Positions 8,357 through 11,748 of a DNA stretch of 11,748 bases are shown in pieces. The notes under the pieces were generated by a model. It had not been told where the DNA came from. It was given only the letters and a program-made list of their open reading frames with translations, and ran no database searches. Made by a program: the position numbers and the translations under genes. The stretch spans positions 1 through 11,748 of the forward strand of contig JAPKYY010000074.1 of assembly GCA_026394095.1 (NCBI GenBank). Direction: 5' to 3'. Source of the stretch: Acidobacteriota bacterium (GTDB lineage: Bacteria > Acidobacteriota > Terriglobia > Bryobacterales > Bryobacteraceae). Each line of letters begins with the position of its first letter. Position 1 is the first letter of the stretch.

Positions 8357-9483
8357 ATTTCCGCCGCTGGTGGGCCGTTACCCGCAAAGAATTCCTGCAC
8401 ATCGTGCGCGACCCGCTCAGCCTCTACATGGCGCTGGCAATCCCGCTTTTGTTGCTGCTCCTCTTCGGCTACGCACTCAGCCTCGATGTCGACCACGTGC
8501 CGACAGCCATATACGATCTCGATCGAAGCTCCGCCAGCCGAGACCTGATCGAGCAATTCAAAGGCAGCCGCTATTTCGACATCGTCGCCTCAGCCAGCAC
8601 CCCCGATGAACTCAACGCTGCAATCGACCAGGGCAAGGCCATCGTAGGCGTCGTGATTCAGCCCGGCTTCGGCTCAGACCTCAAGGCCGGGCGCGAAGCA
8701 AAGGTGCAGTTGATCCTCGATGGCAGCGATTCCAACACGGCCAGCATCGCCCTCGGCTACGCACAAAGCCTTGTCACCCTTTACGGAATCGAAGTTCGCG
8801 CCATAGCGAGAGAGCGTCTCGGCGCCCCTAAAGTAAATTCGATCGACACCCGCATCCGTGTCGTCTTCAACAGCGATCTCAAAAGCCGCAACTACATCGT
8901 CCCCGGCCTGATTGCCGTCATCTTGATGATCATCGCCGCCGTCCTTACCAGCCTCTGCGTGGCCCGCGAATGGGAGAACGGCAGCATGGAGCAGCTTCTC
9001 TCCACGCCCCTCCGCCCGGTAGAATTCCTGCTCGGCAAGCTCGCAGCTTACTTCGCCATCGGCATGATCGATATGGTGATCTGCATCGTCACGGGCGTCT
9101 TCCTCTTCGAAGTCCCACTGCGTGGCAGCGCGATATTGCTCATCGCCAGCTCTGCCCTATTCTGCTTCGGTGCGCTCTGCTGGGGCATCCTGCTATCGAC
9201 CATCACCCGTAACCAGGTTGTCGCCTATCAGCTCAGCATGATCTCAAGCTTCCTGCCAGCCTTCCTTCTGAGTGGCTTCATCTACTCCATCGACAACATG
9301 CCGCCGGTGATTCAGGTGGTCTCGCGTATTGTGCCAGCCCGTTACTTTGTCACGATCCTCAAGGGCATCTTCCTCAAAGGCGTGGGTGTACAAATCCTCT
9401 GGGCAGAACTGCTCGCCCTGCTGCTCTACGGTTCCGTCGTCTTCCTGATTGCCGTCCGCAAAATGCGGGCGAAGGTGGCCTGA
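8353..9483 (+). CDS. ABC-2 type permease, YbhS-like
   Basis: Inner-membrane pore subunit of the exporter. The 376 residues match E. coli YbhS (377). Layout: a cytoplasmic N-terminal stretch with KEFLHIVRDPLSL (12-24), TM1 (about 25-44), a large periplasmic domain (about 45-178) with LDGSDSNTAS at 122-131, then TM2 (about 181-203), TM3 (231-252), TM4 (259-281), TM5 (289-311) and TM6 (348-368). The cytoplasmic loop WENGSMEQLLSTPLRP (207-222), the ATPase-coupling region of ABC-2 permeases, lies between TM2 and TM3. It is a clear paralogue of the next gene and probably pairs with it as a heterodimer. It ends 5 bp before that gene. Confidence 0.93.
   Translation: MNFRRWWAVTRKEFLHIVRDPLSLYMALAIPLLLLLLFGYALSLDVDHVPTAIYDLDRSSASRDLIEQFKGSRYFDIVASASTPDELNAAIDQGKAIVGVVIQPGFGSDLKAGREAKVQLILDGSDSNTASIALGYAQSLVTLYGIEVRAIARERLGAPKVNSIDTRIRVVFNSDLKSRNYIVPGLIAVILMIIAAVLTSLCVAREWENGSMEQLLSTPLRPVEFLLGKLAAYFAIGMIDMVICIVTGVFLFEVPLRGSAILLIASSALFCFGALCWGILLSTITRNQVVAYQLSMISSFLPAFLLSGFIYSIDNMPPVIQVVSRIVPARYFVTILKGIFLKGVGVQILWAELLALLLYGSVVFLIAVRKMRAKVA
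9471..9478 (+). promoter_or_regulatory. Shine-Dalgarno-like site for the second permease
   Basis: GAAGGTGG lies inside the last codons of the YbhS-like gene and ends 10 nt before the ATG at 9489. This is the one junction in the exporter row with a real gap rather than a stop/start overlap or abutment, and the one where I see a recognisable ribosome site. Confidence 0.45.
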
Positions 9484-9488
9484 TTCTT

Positions 9489-10640
9489 ATGTGGGAACGC
9501 ATCCGGGAAATGATAGTCAAGGAGCTCAAGCAAACCCTGCGTGAGCCAAAGATGCGCGCCACGCTCATCATGCCGCCTCTGATCCAGTTGCTCGTTTTTG
9601 GCTACGCCGTCAACCTCGACGTAGAACACGCCAAGCTTGCCTGGATGGATCAAGACCGCACCATCGAATCCCGCGAACTCCTTGAACAATTCACCGGCTC
9701 CGGCCGTTTCACCATTGTTCGTTATCTCGAATCCGAGCAAGACACCCAACTCACCCTCGACCGCAGCGAAGTAGAAGGTATCGTCCGCATCCTGCCCGGC
9801 TTCGCTGCCGATATCGCTCGCGGCCGCACGGCCTCAGTACAAGTGCTCGTTGACGGTACCAACTCCAACACCGCCAGCATTGTCTCGACCCAGTGCACGC
9901 AGGTGATCCGCCAGTTCAGCACAAAAAAACTCGAAAAACTCCAGCGTCAAAAACTGGTCGGCCGCGCCGTAGACCGCCCCCTCTTCGCCCCGCTCCCCAC
10001 CCTCACCATCGAGCCAAGAGTCTGGTTCAACCCGGAGCTTCGTAGCCGCAACTACTTCGTCCCCGGCGTTCTCGTCAACATCATCATGCTGGTCACGCTC
10101 TCGCTCACATCGATGGCAATCGTGCGGGAGAAAGAGATCGGCACCATGGAGCAGCTCATGGTCACTCCCATCCGGCCCATCGAATTGATCATCGGCAAGA
10201 CACTCCCCTTTGCCGCAATCGGGATGATTCAATTGCTTTTGATCACCCTGGTGGGGATGCTTGTTTTCCGCGTGCCACTCAATGGCAACACTGCACTTCT
10301 GGTCTTCTCCAGTGTCTTTTTTATTGAGTGCACACTCGGCCTTGGCCTCTTCATCTCCACCATCTCAAACACACAGCAGCAGGCGATGATGACGACGCTC
10401 TTCCTATTTCAGCCGATGTTCATGCTTAGCGGTTTCAGCTTCCCCATCCGCAACATGCCCGAGATCGTTCAGTGGGTTACCTATTTGAACCCCATGCGTT
10501 ACTACATGGAAGTAGTGCGAGGCATCTTCCTCAAGGGCGTTGGCATCGAGATCCTTTGGCCACAGATTTTGGCTCTCGCCGTTCTTGGCACAACGATCCT
10601 CGCGATCAGCGCAATGCGCTTCCGCAAGAGACTCGATTAG
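9489..10640 (+). CDS. ABC-2 type permease, YbhR-like
   Basis: Second inner-membrane subunit of the exporter; 383 residues, near E. coli YbhR (368). It has the same architecture as its neighbour: KELKQTLREPKMRATLI before TM1, the LVFGYAVNLDVEH exit of TM1, a periplasmic domain with VDGTNSNTASI, then five further membrane segments. The coupling loop is KEIGTMEQLMVTPIRP. Its C-terminal block RYYMEVVRGIFLKGVGIEIL is almost the same as RYFVTILKGIFLKGVGVQIL in the first permease, which supports tandem duplication. It is the last gene of the operon. Its TAG stop overlaps the TAA stop of the convergent minus-strand gene, and no terminator is seen between them. Confidence 0.93.
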   Translation: MWERIREMIVKELKQTLREPKMRATLIMPPLIQLLVFGYAVNLDVEHAKLAWMDQDRTIESRELLEQFTGSGRFTIVRYLESEQDTQLTLDRSEVEGIVRILPGFAADIARGRTASVQVLVDGTNSNTASIVSTQCTQVIRQFSTKKLEKLQRQKLVGRAVDRPLFAPLPTLTIEPRVWFNPELRSRNYFVPGVLVNIIMLVTLSLTSMAIVREKEIGTMEQLMVTPIRPIELIIGKTLPFAAIGMIQLLLITLVGMLVFRVPLNGNTALLVFSSVFFIECTLGLGLFISTISNTQQQAMMTTLFLFQPMFMLSGFSFPIRNMPEIVQWVTYLNPMRYYMEVVRGIFLKGVGIEILWPQILALAVLGTTILAISAMRFRKRLD

Positions 10641-11748
10641 CGGTCTGTGTTCTGGCGCTTGTAGGGTTCGCGCACATGCTTGGCCGCTTCTTCCATCGCG
10701 CCCTGCGTATTGTCCTTGGTACGGATCGCCTGATTGTATTCACTCACGGCGCGCTCACGCTGTCCGGTGACATCGAAGATCTTGCCCAGGTTGATGTGGG
10801 TCCAAACTTCGGTCCACTTGGGCTCAAGATCGCCGTTGAGTACTTCGCGAAACTCGTTGGCCGCAGCCTGATAGTTGTTTTGCAAAAAGAAGATCTCGGC
10901 CACGCGGTAATGCCCCAGTGACGAATTGCGATTTACCTCCAGCGCCTTCTGATACTCCTTGAGCGCCTCCTGGAAGTCACTCACCTCAGCAAACTGCTCA
11001 CCCTTACGAATCGCTACCGACACCCGAATCTTATCGTCATAACGCAGCACCTGCATGTCCGGGTCGAGCTTCACAATTACCGGCTTGCCAAAGGTCTCGA
11101 CGCTGAATTCAGACGAGGTGCCCACCACCTCAACCGTCTTCTCCTCGGGGTTGCCTTCAGTCTCAATCTTCAGCTTCACCGGCATGCGGAAGGTATCAAG
11201 ATCCTGCGACACCTTGCCCAGAATGCGAAAGCCCTTGGCTGTACGAAACACTGTATAAGTCAGCTTGAATTCCGGTGCCCCCGAGGATTCAATCCACTGG
11301 ATGAAGAAGTACTGGAGATCACTCCCATAAGCCTGTTCGGCAACCTTGCGGATGTCGTTGGTAGAAACCTGTTTGTACGCGTAGGTCTTGGCAAAGTTCT
11401 TGAGCGTCGCCTCAAATTTGTCCTTACCCAGGAGTCCGCGCAGCATGTTCAGTACAGCCGAACCCTTACCCGCAGTCGCGGCCCAAAACTCCGGCGAATA
11501 ATCCTCGTAGCGTGAACTCTGAATCAGCGGTGGTTCAGGTTGCGTCAGTGCTTCCACATAAACATCACGCATCTCAGACTCAACAGCCGAAGGCCCGCCG
11601 GTCGACTCAAAATACATCGACTCCGAATATCGTGCCAGCACGTTCACAATCCAGATGTGGTTCCGGGTGGTAGGCGAAAGCAATCCGCCCCACCACTGCC
11701 GCGACACCTGATTGACGATCAACCGCTGATTCACCTCAGTACCGATAC
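10637..11748 (-). CDS. M1 aminopeptidase-like protein with C-terminal TPRs, catalytic residues lost (N-terminus beyond window)
   Basis: The reading frame stays open to the right edge, so only the C-terminal 370 or so codons are visible; the apparent GTG start at 11734 is just an internal valine. The segment matches the M1 (gluzincin) catalytic domain around HELAHQWWG, but here it reads NQVSRQWWGG (11684-11713). HEXXH has become NQVSR, and 18 residues further on the third zinc ligand (normally Glu) is Asn (11642-11644). The motif holding the catalytic Tyr (YEKG) reads AGKG (Ala at 11471-11473). The fold is otherwise well kept: ARYSESMYFE, then GSAVLNMLRGLLG, then FFIQWIESSGAPEF. A beta-rich stretch follows, then roughly two to three TPR units (about 10690-10990; ALKEYQKALEVN, then AANEFREVL, then RAVSEYNQAI). 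Probably a non-peptidase scaffold or binding protein. Its localisation cannot be judged. Confidence 0.82.
   Translation of the reverse strand, partial: IGTEVNQRLIVNQVSRQWWGGLLSPTTRNHIWIVNVLARYSESMYFESTGGPSAVESEMRDVYVEALTQPEPPLIQSSRYEDYSPEFWAATAGKGSAVLNMLRGLLGKDKFEATLKNFAKTYAYKQVSTNDIRKVAEQAYGSDLQYFFIQWIESSGAPEFKLTYTVFRTAKGFRILGKVSQDLDTFRMPVKLKIETEGNPEEKTVEVVGTSSEFSVETFGKPVIVKLDPDMQVLRYDDKIRVSVAIRKGEQFAEVSDFQEALKEYQKALEVNRNSSLGHYRVAEIFFLQNNYQAAANEFREVLNGDLEPKWTEVWTHINLGKIFDVTGQRERAVSEYNQAIRTKDNTQGAMEEAAKHVREPYKRQNTDR

Noticed and set aside
10608..10620. Palindrome AGCGCAATGCGCT near the end of the operon as a terminator
   Set aside because: The centre is one base, so a real hairpin would keep only about 4 bp, and no T-run follows on either strand.
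10637..11748. Calling the right-edge gene an active M1 aminopeptidase
   Set aside because: HEXXH, the distal Glu ligand and the catalytic Tyr are all substituted, so activity is not supported by the visible part.

Overview
This 11.7 kb window looks like chromosomal DNA from a moderately GC-rich bacterium with a Gram-negative envelope. It encodes an outer-membrane factor, a periplasmic adaptor and an inner-membrane ABC exporter as one unit. An acidobacterial (Bryobacter/Solibacter-like) source is my best guess, from the mix of a Tat-type UxuA-like TIM-barrel protein, an M1-peptidase-like protein with a TPR tail, and a PurS-type purine pathway. This is inference from gene content, not from any search. 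No mobile elements, RNA genes or CRISPR arrays were seen, and no gene-free stretch exceeds about 65 bases.

Layout. At the left edge (1-212, minus) lies the N-terminus of alanyl-tRNA synthetase, cut by the window. It diverges across a 60 bp gap from purS (273-518) and glmS (572-2425). Converging on glmS, with 6 bp between the two stop codons, is a UxuA/mannonate-dehydratase-like gene with a twin-arginine start (2432-3532, minus). A 63 bp divergent gap, with plausible back-to-back promoters placed so close to both start codons that the mRNAs would be nearly leaderless, separates it from a seven-gene plus-strand operon (3596-10640). The order is TetR-family regulator, TolC-like outer-membrane factor, HlyD/YbhG-like adaptor, two ABC ATPases, two ABC-2 permeases. 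Neighbours overlap by 1-4 bp or are at most 5 bp apart, so the genes are almost certainly translationally coupled. The last gene converges on a minus-strand gene (10637 to beyond the right edge), their stop codons overlapping. That gene is an M1-aminopeptidase-like protein with C-terminal TPRs.

How the genes work together. The operon encodes a complete envelope-spanning exporter of the YbhGFSR type. The two ATPases correspond to the two halves of the single E. coli YbhF protein, the permeases to YbhS and YbhR, and the adaptor to YbhG. Unlike E. coli, the operon carries its own outer-membrane factor and regulator. The two ATPases are complementary: the first lacks the H-loop histidine and the second has a degraded signature motif. 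Both defects fall in the same composite ATP site, leaving one canonical and one degenerate site.

The points most worth a second look are the right-edge M1 homologue, in which all three zinc ligands, the catalytic glutamate and the catalytic tyrosine are replaced; the asymmetric ATPase pair; the symmetric lengthening of the adaptor's coiled-coil arms; and the compact divergent control region at 3533-3613.
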